Notes: generated by a model not told the origin, from the sequence alone. Counted from the first letter of the stretch, positions 42,608 through 53,165 are shown. The stretch is 64,000 bases of DNA from Pampus argenteus (GCA_036937835.1 CM072861.1:6674001-6738000), one strand, 5' to 3'. Made by a program: numbers and translations.

Positions 42608-42685
42608 GGCAGTGGTGGGATTTGAATCTACGCTCCCCGAAAATGGCTCAAATGCTTTCATTCCGAAAGTACTGAGTGGGAGCAC
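42608..42685 (-). pseudogene. Decayed tRNA-Leu relic P21
   Basis: As P1. Confidence 0.75.
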
Positions 42686-42892
42686 CATTACGTTTTGGAA
42701 TTCAGTGCGGCACATGAAGTCACGCAATTGCTTCACCCATTTTTGTTTAGATGACTCTTTCAAGCTTCCACCACTATTTGTAAGAAAAGTCCGGCCAGCT
42801 GCAGGCCACAAAGCCTTTACTGTGCGGAGCCTGAGAAACGTTTTTCCCTTGTTGTCGATGGTCTCCGGAACAGCGAAGGACAAATGCTTGAC

Positions 42893-42974
42893 TGGCAGTG
42901 GTGGGATTTGAACCCACGCCCCCTGAGAGACTGGAACCTTAATCCAGCGCCTTAGACCGCTCGGCCACACTACC
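42893..42974 (-). tRNA. trnal-aag: tRNA-Leu (AAG) L49
   Basis: Consensus gene. Private GTGCGGAGCC in the 3' flank near 42823. Confidence 0.97.
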
Positions 42975-43217
42975 ACAGATGTAAGGTCTTTTTTTCACAT
43001 CTACGGTCAAATTACGTACCAATGAAAATCGTGTCGTCAAAGCCTACAACAGCAACAGCAAGAGCAACAACTGCATCGGCTGAAGGTAACATAATTATGG
43101 TGTCCTCTGCAGAAGCAAAAGGACTCAGAACATCTCTGTTGCAGGACTTAATGAATTTGCCATTGATGGATAATCTGGAGACTACGCGGAGCCTTCATGT
43201 TTGAAAATGTTGACAAT

Positions 43218-43289
43218 TAGCAGAGGATGGTTTCGATCCATCGACCTCTGGGTTATGGGCCCAGCACGCTTCCGCTGCGCCACTCTGCT
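43218..43289 (-). tRNA. trnam-cau: Initiator tRNA-Met (CAT) M67, class A (CTCA flank)
   Basis: Consensus gene. Stub T13 is upstream. Confidence 0.98.
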
Positions 43290-43483
43290 CACTTTTGTGG
43301 TGGTTTTGGGCTCTCTTTCACCGCCTTTTCTATACAAAAGCTAGAAAAGCAAAGGATTCAGAACATCTCTGTTGTGGCACTTAATAATTTTTGGTTTATA
43401 TTTGTTTGAAAACATGGCAATGTGGGCATGGACGGATAATCTGGAGACTACACGAAGCCTTCATGTTTGAAAATGTTGACAAT

Positions 43484-43504
43484 TAGCAGAGGATGGTTTC
43501 GATC
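43484..43504 (-). pseudogene. iMet stub T13
   Basis: Same junction as T1. Last stub of this type in the array. Confidence 0.9.
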
Positions 43505-43624
43505 TTGCTGTTGCTGTTGAAGCAAAAGGACTCAGAACATCTCTGTTGCAGGACTTAATAAATTTGCCATTGATGGATAATCTGGAGACTACACGGAGCC
43601 TTCATGTTTGAAAATGTTGACAAT

Positions 43625-43696
43625 TAGCAGAGGATGGTTTCGATCCATCGACCTCTGGGTTATGGGCCCAGCACGCTTCCGCTGCGCCACTCTGCT
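43625..43696 (-). tRNA. trnam-cau: Initiator tRNA-Met (CAT) M68, class A
   Basis: Consensus gene, 1958 bp from M65. Confidence 0.98.
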
Positions 43697-43920
43697 CGCT
43701 TTTGTGGTGGTTTTGGGCTCTCTTTCACCGCCTTTTCTATACAAAAGCTAGAAAAGCAAAGGATTCAGAACATCTCTGTTGTGGCACTTAATAATTTTTG
43801 GTTTATATTTGTTTGAAAACCTGGCAATGTGGGCCACAAAGCCTTTACTGTGAGGACCCTGAGAAACGTTTTTCACTTGTTGTCGATGGTCTCCGGAACA
43901 GCGAAGGACAAATGCTTGAC

Positions 43921-44002
43921 TGGCAGTGGTGGGATTTGAACCCACACCCCCTGAGAGACTGGAACCTTAATCCAGCGCCTTAGACCGCTCGGCCACACTA
44001 CC
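43921..44002 (-). tRNA. trnal-aag: tRNA-Leu (AAG) L50, position-48 variant
   Basis: Carries the same C48 change and flank marker as L48. Confidence 0.92.
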
Positions 44003-44245
44003 ACAGATGTAAGGTCTTTTTTTCACATCTACGGTCAAATTACGTACCAATGAAAATCGTGTCGTCAAAGCCTACAACAGCAACAGCAAGAGCAACAACT
44101 GCATCGGCTGAAGGTAACATAATTATGGTGTCCTCTGCAGAAGCAAAAGGACTCAGAACATCTCTGTTGCAGGACTTAATGAATTTGGCATTGATGGATA
44201 ATCTGGAGACTACGCGGAGCCTTCATGTTTGAAAATGTTGACAAT

Positions 44246-44317
44246 TAGCAGAGGATGGTTTCGATCCATCGACCTCTGGGTTATGGGCCCAGCACGCTTC
44301 CGCTGCGCCACTCTGCT
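44246..44317 (-). tRNA. trnam-cau: Initiator tRNA-Met (CAT) M69, class B
   Basis: Consensus gene. Relic P22 is upstream. Confidence 0.98.
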
Positions 44318-44565
44318 GGCTTTTGCTGTGGTTTTGGGCTCTCTCTCGTCGGCTTTTCTCATTAGAACCCGATGCAAACATGACAAGAATTTGCGTCAAA
44401 TCAAGTGGACTTGAACAGCAGAAAAGCATGTCATGACAACTATCCCATACATCAGCACACAAAACCCTTACTCTTTGAGGATGCTGGTACCCGTAGACAT
44501 TTTATTTCGTCACTTACCGGATGTTGTCGGCGGTTTCCTGAATACTGAACGACAAATGCCTGGCA

Positions 44566-44643
44566 GGCAGTGGTGGGATTTGAATCTACGCTCCCCGAAA
44601 ATGTCTCAAATGCTTTCATTCCGAAAGTACTGAGTGGGAGCAC
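44566..44643 (-). pseudogene. Decayed tRNA-Leu relic P22
   Basis: As P1, plus AAATGTCTC (G to T near 44603), shared by P22-P25 only. Confidence 0.75.
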
Positions 44644-44850
44644 CATTACGTTTTGGAATTCAGTGCGGCACATGAAGTCACGCAATTGCTTCACCCATTT
44701 TTGTTTAGATGACTCTTTCAAGCTTCCACCACTATTTGTAAGAAAAGTCCGGCCAGCTGCAGGCCACAAAGCCTTTACTGTGAGGAGCCTGAGAAACGTT
44801 TTTCCCTTGTTGTCGATGGTCTCCGGAACAGCGAAGGACAAATGCTTGAC

Positions 44851-44932
44851 TGGCAGTGGTGGGATTTGAACCCATGCCCCCTGAGAGACTGGAACCTTAA
44901 TCCAGCGCCTTAGACCGCTCGGCCACACTACC
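44851..44932 (-). tRNA. trnal-aag: tRNA-Leu (AAG) L51, T-stem variant
   Basis: Plus-strand CCCATGCC turns the first T-stem base G49 into A, giving an A:C mismatch with C65. The B box is intact. The tRNA may be less stable. Confidence 0.82.
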
Positions 44933-45175
44933 ACAGATGTAAGGTCTTTTTTTCACATCTACGGTCAAATTACGTACCAATGAAAATCGTGTCGTCAAAG
45001 CCTACAACAGCAACAGCAAGAGCAACAACTGCATCGGCTGAAGGTAACATAATTATGGTGTCCTCTGCAGACGCAAAAGGACTCAGAACATCTCTGTTGC
45101 AGGACTTAATGAATATGCCATTGATGGATAATCTGGAGACTACGCGGAGCCTTCATGTTTGAAAATGTTGACAAT

Positions 45176-45247
45176 TAGCAGAGGATGGTTTCGATCCATC
45201 GACCTCTGGGTTATGGGCCCAGCACGCTTCCGCTGCGCCACTCTGCT
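45176..45247 (-). tRNA. trnam-cau: Initiator tRNA-Met (CAT) M70, class A
   Basis: Consensus gene. The 3' spacer has GCAGACGCAAAAGG (45067), shared with the next unit. M71 is upstream. Confidence 0.98.
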
Positions 45248-45441
45248 CGCTTTTGTGGTGGTTTTGGGCTCTCTTTCACCGCCTTTTCTATACAAAAGCT
45301 AGAAAAGCAAAGGATTCAGAACATCTCTGTTGTGGCACTTAATAATTTTTGGTTTATATTTGTTTGAAAACCTGGCAATGTGGGCATGGACGGATAATCT
45401 GGAGACTACACGAAGCCTTCATGTTTGAAAATGTTGACAAT

Positions 45442-45513
45442 TAGCAGAGGATAGTTTCGATCCATCGACCTCTGGGTTATGGGCCCAGCACGCTTCCGCT
45501 GCGCCACTCTGCT
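45442..45513 (-). tRNA. trnam-cau: Initiator tRNA-Met (CAT) M71, T-stem variant
   Basis: Plus-strand GGATAGTTTCG changes the last C of the B box and leaves a G:T wobble in the T stem. The class B 5' flank also lacks about 10 bp (GCTGTGGTTT) right upstream. Activity is uncertain. Confidence 0.8.
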
Positions 45514-45750
45514 GGCTTTTGGGCTCTCTCTCGTCGGCTTTTCTCATTATAACCCGATGCAAACATGACAAGAATTTGCGTCAAATCAAGTGGACTTGAA
45601 CAGCAGAAAAGCATGTCATGACAACTATCCCATACATCAGCACACAAAACCCTTACTCTTTGAGGGTGCTGGTACCCGTAGACATTTTATTTCGTCACTT
45701 ACCGGATGTTGTCGGCGGTTTCCTGAATACTGAACGACAAATGCCTGGCA

Positions 45751-45828
45751 GGCAGTGGTGGGATTTGAATCTACGCTCCCCGAAAATGTCTCAAATGCTT
45801 TCATTCCGAAAGTACTGAGTGGGAGCAC
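45751..45828 (-). pseudogene. Decayed tRNA-Leu relic P23
   Basis: As P22. Confidence 0.75.
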
Positions 45829-46035
45829 CATTACGTTTTGGAATTCAGTGCGGCACATGAAGTCACGCAATTGCTTCACCCATTTTTGTTTAGATGACTC
45901 TTTCAAGCTTCCACCACTATTTGTAAGAAAAGTCCGGCCAGCTGCAGGCCACAAAGCCTTTACTGTGAGGAGCCTGAGAAACGTTTTTCCCTTGTTGTCG
46001 ATGGTCTCCGGAACAGCGAAGGACAAATGCTTGAC

Positions 46036-46117
46036 TGGCAGTGGTGGGATTTGAACCCACGCCCCCTGAGAGACTGGAACCTTAATCCAGCGCCTTAGAC
46101 CGCTCGGCCACACTACC
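46036..46117 (-). tRNA. trnal-aag: tRNA-Leu (AAG) L52
   Basis: Consensus gene. The 5' spacer reads TACCGATG (46163), shared by the last three Leu units. Confidence 0.97.
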
Positions 46118-46360
46118 ACAGATGTAAGGTCTTTTTTTCACATCTACGGTCAAATTACGTACCGATGAAAATCGTGTCGTCAAAGCCTACAACAGCAACA
46201 GCAAGAGCAACAACTGCATCGGCTGAAGGTAACATAATTATGGTGTCCTCTGCAGACGCAAAAGGACTCAGAACATCTCTGTTGCAGGACTTAATGAATA
46301 TGCTATTGATGGATAATCTGGAGACTACGCGGAGCCTTCATGTTTGAAAATGTTGACAAT

Positions 46361-46432
46361 TAGCAGAGGATGGTTTCGATCCATCGACCTCTGGGTTATG
46401 GGCCCAGCACGCTTCCGCTGCGCCACTCTGCT
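46361..46432 (-). tRNA. trnam-cau: Initiator tRNA-Met (CAT) M72, class A
   Basis: Consensus gene. M73 is upstream. Confidence 0.98.
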
Positions 46433-46626
46433 CGCTTTTGTGGTGGTTTTGGGCTCTCTTTCACCGCCTTTTCTATACAAAAGCTAGAAAAGCAAAGGAT
46501 TCAGAACATCTCTGTTGTGGCACTTAATAATTTTTGGTTTATATTTGTTTGAAAACCTGGCAATGTGGGCATGGACGGATAATCTGGAGACTACACGAAG
46601 CCTTCATGTTTGAAAATGTTGACAAT

Positions 46627-46698
46627 TAGCAGAGGATGGTTTCGATCCATCGACCTCTGGGTTATGGGCCCAGCACGCTTCCGCTGCGCCACTCTGCT
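46627..46698 (-). tRNA. trnam-cau: Initiator tRNA-Met (CAT) M73, class B
   Basis: Consensus gene. Relic P24 is upstream. Confidence 0.98.
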
Positions 46699-46946
46699 GG
46701 CTTTTGCTGTGGTTTTGGGCTCTCTCTCGTCGGCTTTTCTCATTAGAACCCGATGCAAACATGACAAGAATTTGCGTCAAATCAAGTGGACTTGAACAGC
46801 AGAAAAGCATGTCATGACAACTATCCCATACATCAGCACACAAAACCCTTACTCTTTGAGGGTGCTGGTACCCGTAGACATTTTATTTCGTCACTTACCG
46901 GATGTTGTCGGCGGTTTCCTGAATACTGAACGACAAATGCCTGGCA

Positions 46947-47024
46947 GGCAGTGGTGGGATTTGAATCTACGCTCCCCGAAAATGTCTCAAATGCTTTCAT
47001 TCCGAAAGTACTGAGTGGGAGCAC
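46947..47024 (-). pseudogene. Decayed tRNA-Leu relic P24
   Basis: As P22. Confidence 0.75.
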
Positions 47025-47231
47025 CATTACGTTTTGGAATTCAGTGCGGCACATGAAGTCACGCAATTGCTTCACCCATTTTTGTTTAGATGACTCTTTC
47101 AAGCTTCCACCACTATTTGTAAGAAAAGTCCGGCCAGCTGCAGGCCACAAAGCCTTTACTGTGAGGAGCCTGAGAAACGTTTTTCCCTTGTTGTCGATGG
47201 TCTCCGGAACAGCGAAGGACAAATGCTTGAC

Positions 47232-47313
47232 TGGCAGTGGTGGGATTTGAACCCACGGCCCCTGAGAGACTGGAACCTTAATCCAGCGCCTTAGACCGCT
47301 CGGCCACACTACC
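47232..47313 (-). tRNA. trnal-aag: tRNA-Leu (AAG) L53, variable-arm variant
   Basis: Plus-strand CACGGCCCCTG changes one G of the variable arm to C next to position 48. The boxes and anticodon are intact. Confidence 0.92.
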
Positions 47314-47556
47314 ACAGATGTAAGGTCTTTTTTTCACATCTACGGTCAAATTACGTACCGATGAAAATCGTGTCGTCAAAGCCTACAACAGCAACAGCAA
47401 GAGCAACAACTGCATCGGCTGAAGGTAACATAATTATGGTGTCCTCTGCAGAAGCAAAAGGACTCAGAACATCTCTGTTGCAGGACTTAATGAATTTGCC
47501 ATTGATGGATAATCTGGAGACTACGCGGAGCCTTCATGTTTGAAAATGTTGACAAT

Positions 47557-47628
47557 TAGCAGAGGATGGTTTCGATCCATCGACCTCTGGGTTATGGGCC
47601 CAGCACGCTTCCGCTGCGCCACTCTGCT
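47557..47628 (-). tRNA. trnam-cau: Initiator tRNA-Met (CAT) M74, mixed spacer
   Basis: Consensus gene. The 5' flank is CTCAC joined to class B-like TTTTGCTGTGG and then the class A spacer, with TTTTATATAC and a one-base-shorter TAATAAGTTTGG. The same form is in M76. Confidence 0.98.
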
Positions 47629-47821
47629 CACTTTTGCTGTGGTTTTGGGCTCTCTTTCACCGCCTTTTATATACAAAAGCTAGAAAAGCAAAGGATTCAG
47701 AACATCTCTGTTGTGGCACTTAATAAGTTTGGTTTATATTTGTTTGAAAACCTGGCAATGTGGGCATGGATGGATAATCTGGAGACTACACGAAGCCTTC
47801 ATGTTTGAAAATGTTGACAAT

Positions 47822-47893
47822 TAGCAGAGGATGGTTTCGATCCATCGACCTCTGGGTTATGGGCCCAGCACGCTTCCGCTGCGCCACTCTGCT
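47822..47893 (-). tRNA. trnam-cau: Initiator tRNA-Met (CAT) M75, class B
   Basis: Consensus gene. Last class B copy. Confidence 0.98.
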
Positions 47894-48141
47894 GGCTTTT
47901 GCTGTGGTTTTGGGCTCTCTCTCGTCGGCTTTTCTCATTAGAACCCGATGCAAACATGACAAGAATTTGCGTCAAATCAAGTGGACTTGAACAGCAGAAA
48001 AGCATGTCATGACAACTATCCCATACATCAGCACACAAAACCCTTACTCTTTGAGGGTGCTGGTACCCGTAGACATTTTATTTCGTCACTTACCGGATGT
48101 TGTCGGCGGTTTCCTGAATACTGAACGACAAATGCCTGGCA

Positions 48142-48219
48142 GGCAGTGGTGGGATTTGAATCTACGCTCCCCGAAAATGTCTCAAATGCTTTCATTCCGA
48201 AAGTACTGAGTGGGAGCAC
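48142..48219 (-). pseudogene. Decayed tRNA-Leu relic P25
   Basis: As P22. Confidence 0.75.
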
Positions 48220-48426
48220 CATTACGTTTTGGAATTCAGTGCGGCACATGAAGTCACGCAATTGCTTCACCCATTTTTGTTTAGATGACTCTTTCAAGCT
48301 TCCACCACTATTTGTAAGAAAAGTCCGGCCAGCTGCAGGCCACAAAGCCTTTACTGTGAGGAGCCTGAGAAACGTTTTTCCCTTGTTGTCGATGGTCTCC
48401 GGAACAGCGAAGGACAAATGCTTGAC

Positions 48427-48508
48427 TGGCAGTGGTGGGATTTGAACCCACGCCCCCTGAGAGACTGGAACCTTAATCCAGCGCCTTAGACCGCTCGGCC
48501 ACACTACC
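48427..48508 (-). tRNA. trnal-aag: tRNA-Leu (AAG) L54
   Basis: Consensus gene, 1195 bp from L53. It is the first Leu in transcription direction at this end of the array. Confidence 0.97.
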
Positions 48509-48751
48509 ACAGATGTAAGGTCTTTTTTTCACATCTACGGTCAAATTACGTACCGATGAAAATCGTGTCGTCAAAGCCTACAACAGCAACAGCAAGAGCA
48601 ACAACTGCATCGGCTGAAGGTAACATAATTATGGTGTCCTCTGCAGAAGCAAAAGGACTCAGAACATCTCTGTTGCAGGACTTAATGAATTTGCCATTGA
48701 TGGATAATCTGGAGACTACGCGGAGCCTTCATGTTTGAAAATGTTGACAAT

Positions 48752-48823
48752 TAGCAGAGGATGGTTTCGATCCATCGACCTCTGGGTTATGGGCCCAGCA
48801 CGCTTCCGCTGCGCCACTCTGCT
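48752..48823 (-). tRNA. trnam-cau: Initiator tRNA-Met (CAT) M76, mixed spacer
   Basis: Consensus gene with the same mixed 5' spacer as M74, 1195 bp away. Confidence 0.98.
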
Positions 48824-49016
48824 CACTTTTGCTGTGGTTTTGGGCTCTCTTTCACCGCCTTTTATATACAAAAGCTAGAAAAGCAAAGGATTCAGAACAT
48901 CTCTGTTGTGGCACTTAATAAGTTTGGTTTATATTTGTTTGAAAACCTGGCAATGTGGGCATGGATGGATAATCTGGAGACTACACGAAGCCTTCATGTT
49001 TGAAAATGTTGACAAT

Positions 49017-49075
49017 TAGCAGAGGATGGTTTCGATCCATCGACCTCTGGGTTATGAGCCCAGCACGCTTCCGCT
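49017..49075 (-). pseudogene. 5'-truncated iMet at the array edge
   Basis: The 3' 59 nt of an iMet gene are kept. The acceptor 5' strand and most of the A box (13 nt) are replaced by a T-rich unique sequence from 49076. It also has C33 changed to T (plus strand TATGAGCCC). It cannot form an acceptor stem. This is the boundary between the array and unique DNA. Confidence 0.92.
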
Positions 49076-51639
49076 TTTTTTCTGCCTCTTTAGATTCATT
49101 CTTGTAACTCCAAAAACTGTTCTTTCCCCAATCAATTTGTACTAATCTGAACTCTAAAATATTAAATATCCTTTCATTCCTATCATCCCAAGTGTGTCTT
49201 AATAAAAGAAATGAACAACCTGCAGTTCCAAGAACAGTTTGGATGGGTATGCATACTTGTGTACAAAGGTTTCTTTTTAAAGGTTAAAAGGGTACAATAA
49301 AAAAAAAAAAAATAAATAAAAAAAAACAGAAAGGGTGTGACTCTGGTCTTCCCTCGCCCCTTGAAAATCCACGTCAAATGTAATAAGAAAAAGACAAGAA
49401 AAAGTAAAAAAAAATACTTGTGAAAGCATAAGAGAAAAGGTAAATCATCACATATACATAACTTTCTTCCTTTTGTGTGACCATGGTGACTGACGTCACA
49501 CATATCTAAAAAAAAAAAAGGGCATACATTTTCTCCATTTCCTTCTCCCCCTCCCTTCATCATTTCTGTCAATCTCTAAGTACACAAGCTATTAATTCTC
49601 AGTCTTTCTCCCTCTCTCCCTGTCTCTCTCGGTTCATTCCCTGAACACACACATTATTAATTAGATAGAGACCCAGGTGGTGACAGAGGAAACGATGCAG
49701 GGCCCAAGCTTGCTCCAAAAGCTCGTCCTCACCACACTGTATGCTCAGGTGCCAACTGCAAAAACACAGCACAAACGCAATCTCATCTAATCAGATTGTT
49801 TTATTTTATTTTGCTCTTAATTGAATGAAAGTACATGCCTTAGTACCCCAATGTGCCTGTGTGCTGTTCTGTGAGGAAAGGTGCTAGAAATGAAGTGCTG
49901 AAGCTTGTAAAGATTGTGCTGAATCTGGTCCCTCCTAAGTATTTCACCACCGACACCACAGGTGTGGATGGAAAACAGGTTTTCTGACCATTTCAAAAAA
50001 CATCATGACTCAAAATACAGCCTTAACTCCACTGTTTATTAGATTAGAGATGTAAAATAACCGCTCACACCTTCAAAACACATGTAAAATTCATAGTTAA
50101 GTGTCCCTGACAGTCCCTGTATCAAAAAGTTCTGCATATATTTGTGGATGTACTGTATGTGCGTATTCAGGCAACAAAAGTTAAAAGGTGGCACAATTTC
50201 ATATAAAATCATGGTAAAGATGATATCAGACGCAGATTTGATGCGATTGCAGTTACAATTACAGAGGTAATGTCACCTTTGAAAATTTGCTTTTGCAAAT
50301 AATGAAGTGATGTGTCTTATTCCACATTTCTTTATTAACAGTGGATTTCCATAGTTAATCCTACATGCTCATTTTATGGCTTGGAGTTTCCAGTATGGTG
50401 CCATGTGTCTTTTTTTCCATTGATTTTATAAAAAAAATGAATTAGTGTAGTTGCAATGCTAATACATTACTACTGCCATTGCTGCATTGGTTGATATATA
50501 CCACCATTCTGAGCTTCAATCTGTTTCACTACAAGTGTGACTCACTGCCTGCTGGAACCCTTGGACTTCAATTGTTCTCAAAACCCATTAACTTGCAGAG
50601 AAAAGGCAGAATTCACTGATATAATCTGTCATGGTGTACAACACCTTCACTGTACTATCTCCTAATATCATTTTGTAATACCACAGTGAAAGCAAAAGTG
50701 GGCCAGCGGTACCAGAGCTGTGAACAGATACTTGTGCTTAGAAGCACACGTGACATTACCTTCCAGTTCTGCTTTTTGTCTTTGTTTAACTTCACTTCCA
50801 CTACAACACAACAGTGTGTATCATGGAAAAATACAAGGAATGATACCATAATGCATATGTTTGATGGTGTTTTGATGATAAAAATAAAGGATTGCAGTCA
50901 TAATAACTACAATTCATCTCTGTAACGTGATTTGACAGGATTTAAAAAACAAACAAACAGTGCAAGCCACTTACTTCCAACATAAAGAAGAACAGACAGC
51001 AAGTTGTATCTGAATTTTTGGATTAGATTAGAATAAATGCATTAAATTGAATTTATTAATTAGGTTATGTGGGAAGGTTTTAGCATGTAGTAGAGGGTTA
51101 AGATGGTGGGCTGAAGATAAACGTTGTCAGTGGACATCCTTATGCATTGTAACAGAAATACAATGTCTTTTAATGTGCACAGTAACCTGCTACCTCTCAG
51201 TTGTTAATGCTGAGACAATGTTTAGCATTCAAGGAGAAATTCTGCTATCAGCCAGTGGCTGACTATGCACTGTGTGTGTGTGTGTGAGTTTGTGCACATT
51301 TCTGTGCTTTGTGGTGGGGTCCCCATGGTAACAACCTGGAGGAATGGTTCAGTTTGCCACCTAACTGTGTTGAGACATGCCATCTGGTACTGTAGTACAA
51401 AAATGTGTGTTTGACAAAGAGGAGGGAATGAGTCTGAAGTTTGCCCATATATGCAAATGAGATAAAAACAGTGAGTGATGTGCAATATACTGCAAGGAGC
51501 AACAGTGTATAACACATATAGCTTTTGGAAATATTAGGGGATAGAGAGAGGGAGAGTATGCACTGACCTTGCAGTGGCACCAGGAGGTGAAGCGCCATTG
51601 GGATTTAGGCACTCAACAATGCCACAGAAGCAGTCATTT

Positions 51640-51641
<2 letters not shown>
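49076..51641. other. Non-array sequence, no gene recognised
   Basis: A+T-rich with A-runs (about 49301-49325, 49406-49414, 49508-49519) and pyrimidine-rich stretches near 49595-49630. Frames are short and low in complexity. Nothing resembling a known protein is seen. Confidence 0.6.
49475..49501. promoter_or_regulatory. CRE-like palindrome TGACGTCA
   Basis: A full CREB/ATF consensus TGACGTCA at 49491-49498 sits in a larger inverted repeat, GTGTGAC (49475-49481) and GTCACAC (49495-49501). There is no gene nearby to attach it to, and it may be chance. Confidence 0.2.

Positions 51642-51693
<52 letters not shown>
51642..51693. repeat. (TG)n microsatellite
   Basis: About 26 uninterrupted TG units followed by GCGCACAC. 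The length and purity suggest a polymorphic marker. Confidence 0.97.
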
Positions 51694-51696
<3 letters not shown>

Positions 51697-52605
51697 ACAC
51701 TCACCCTCACCCATCTGTTGTGTCCACCCAAGGGACAACAGCAGCCACTTTCAACTCTTACACACATAGAGATGAAGAAGGAGGAGGAAGAGAACTGCAA
51801 ACAGAAACAAATCCACAGATTGTGTTTATGATGAAACTGTGATAATTAAACATCTTTGAAGGAAGTCAAGAGCAGTAAAAATGCAGCAGCCCTGGAGCTA
51901 ATATAGAGTCTGTTTTGCTCAAGAACATGTCTGCAGGGCAGGTGTAATCATGTTTATTCTTTACTATATTTGCTTGTTTACTCTTTTAATTACCATAAAC
52001 ACATAAGACCGATTTGAGGAGACAGGCTGTACTGTACACTGCCTTTTACATTGTGTGTCATCTTGTGTGTGAGATTTTAATACATGCATTTCATCTGATC
52101 TGTATCGTCTGGGCCTCAGGGTGCTTAAGACAGCATCTTCCATTCAGTCCTACCTCTACTGCATGATATCTACAGGCAGTAGACTAGATATTGTATATAC
52201 ACAATGGGTGGTCATTTTGTAAGCAAGAATGTCTGCCTTGTAAGGGCTGTACGGGGAACCAGCGTGAACATTTCAGAATAATTCCCCTGGCTTGAGGTTT
52301 AATAGGGAAGAATAAATAGATAAAGGTCATACTTTAAGATTATTAAAAAAGACAGCAACAGAGATTTGATTTCCACCAAAATACACAGTTTTTTATTTTA
52401 TTTTCAATTTTAACCTAGAGTGACACCACCCCCACTGGTGGGATCTCATTCTGGGATGTCTACCAAAAGCTGATGACAATAGCTGAACTTTGTAACATAA
52501 ATAGACTGGTTTACCCAGAGCTTTGCCTCCATGCTTAGCTTGACAATCTGCATCGCTGCTGACATCTCACCAGTCTGTCTGTTGGTTTAACATCTAATCT
52601 AACTC

Positions 52606-52756
52606 TCATCATGTTGGGCATTTTAGTGCTGTTTAACCAGATATTCTTTACTGTCACATCAGGACATTTTTACCACATTTTATTTCCTCCTATGGGTCAT
52701 TCTGGAGTGCAGGTACAAACAACTGATGTGGATGTTTAATTTGAAGAACTTGTTGG
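52606..52756 (+). repeat. Degenerate dispersed repeat, copy 1
   Basis: Shares GGCATTTTA, TGCTGTT, CTCCTATGGGTCATT, AGTG.AGG and a closing TTGTTGG, in the same order, with 56312-56496. Family not identified. Confidence 0.5.
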
Positions 52757-53127
52757 AAAAAATGCACTCAAAGCCCCTTAGTACTAACAAATATAGCCTG
52801 TACAAAAATTACACTAAATAACTGTCTCACTGTAACACACACATACTTCGGTTGTCCAATGAAATTGGTGAAATCATAGACAGTCATATACACCCCATAG
52901 AATGAGGGTGTGTATTCGGTGACATACAGCCCATCTTTAAAACCCAAAGCAATGCATATGCCAACTGTGATAAAGACTTCAAATACTCTGAGTGTAGTGT
53001 TATGAATTTAGAGAAAGCATACACACAAACTCACACACATGCACACAGAGATAAACAAGAAAACACATGTTTAATTCATAGTTTTAACTGACTGGGACTT
53101 ATCTGGTTTATGGGGGCGGTGATGATA

Positions 53128-53165
53128 ACACACACACACACAGACACACACACACACTCTCTCTA
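53128..53165. repeat. (CA)n/(CT)n compound microsatellite
   Basis: CA units interrupted by one GACA, followed by CTCTCTCT. Confidence 0.85.

Larger units (their letters stand above)
1..49075 (-). repeat. Tandem tRNA-iMet / tRNA-Leu gene array
   Basis: The whole stretch is built from variants of one repeat unit carrying initiator tRNA-Met(CAT) and tRNA-Leu(AAG) genes, all on the minus strand. I count 76 intact iMet and 54 intact Leu genes, about one tRNA gene per 375 bp. Unit lengths read from gene spacings are 621 bp (iMet+Leu), about 1195-1196 bp (two iMet, one Leu relic, one Leu) and 407 bp (iMet plus iMet stub). The array is cut by the left window edge and ends inside a truncated iMet at 49075. 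Tandem tDNA repeats mixing several tRNA genes are known in vertebrates, for example the 3.18-kb Xenopus laevis tDNA repeat. The high identity of copies points to ongoing homogenisation. Confidence 0.97.

Noticed and set aside
1..49075. CRISPR array.
   Set aside because: Repeats are 0.4-1.2 kb units containing tRNA genes, with no short direct repeats alternating with unique spacers.
1..49075. tRNA-derived SINE family.
   Set aside because: Copies are strictly tandem and same-strand, with no A-tails, target-site duplications or LINE-like tails. The tRNA sequences are intact genes.
49183..49572. 129-codon minus-strand frame.
   Set aside because: Phe-rich low-complexity product of T/A runs, with no recognisable family.
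51534..51625. Minus-strand cysteine-containing stretch ending in a donor-like AAG/GTCAGT, resembling an exon.
   Set aside because: No acceptor site or open continuation upstream, where it runs into the (TG)n microsatellite. No domain recognised.
51574..51831. Open frames through the (TG)n tract encoding alternating Cys/Val.
   Set aside because: Microsatellite translation artefact.
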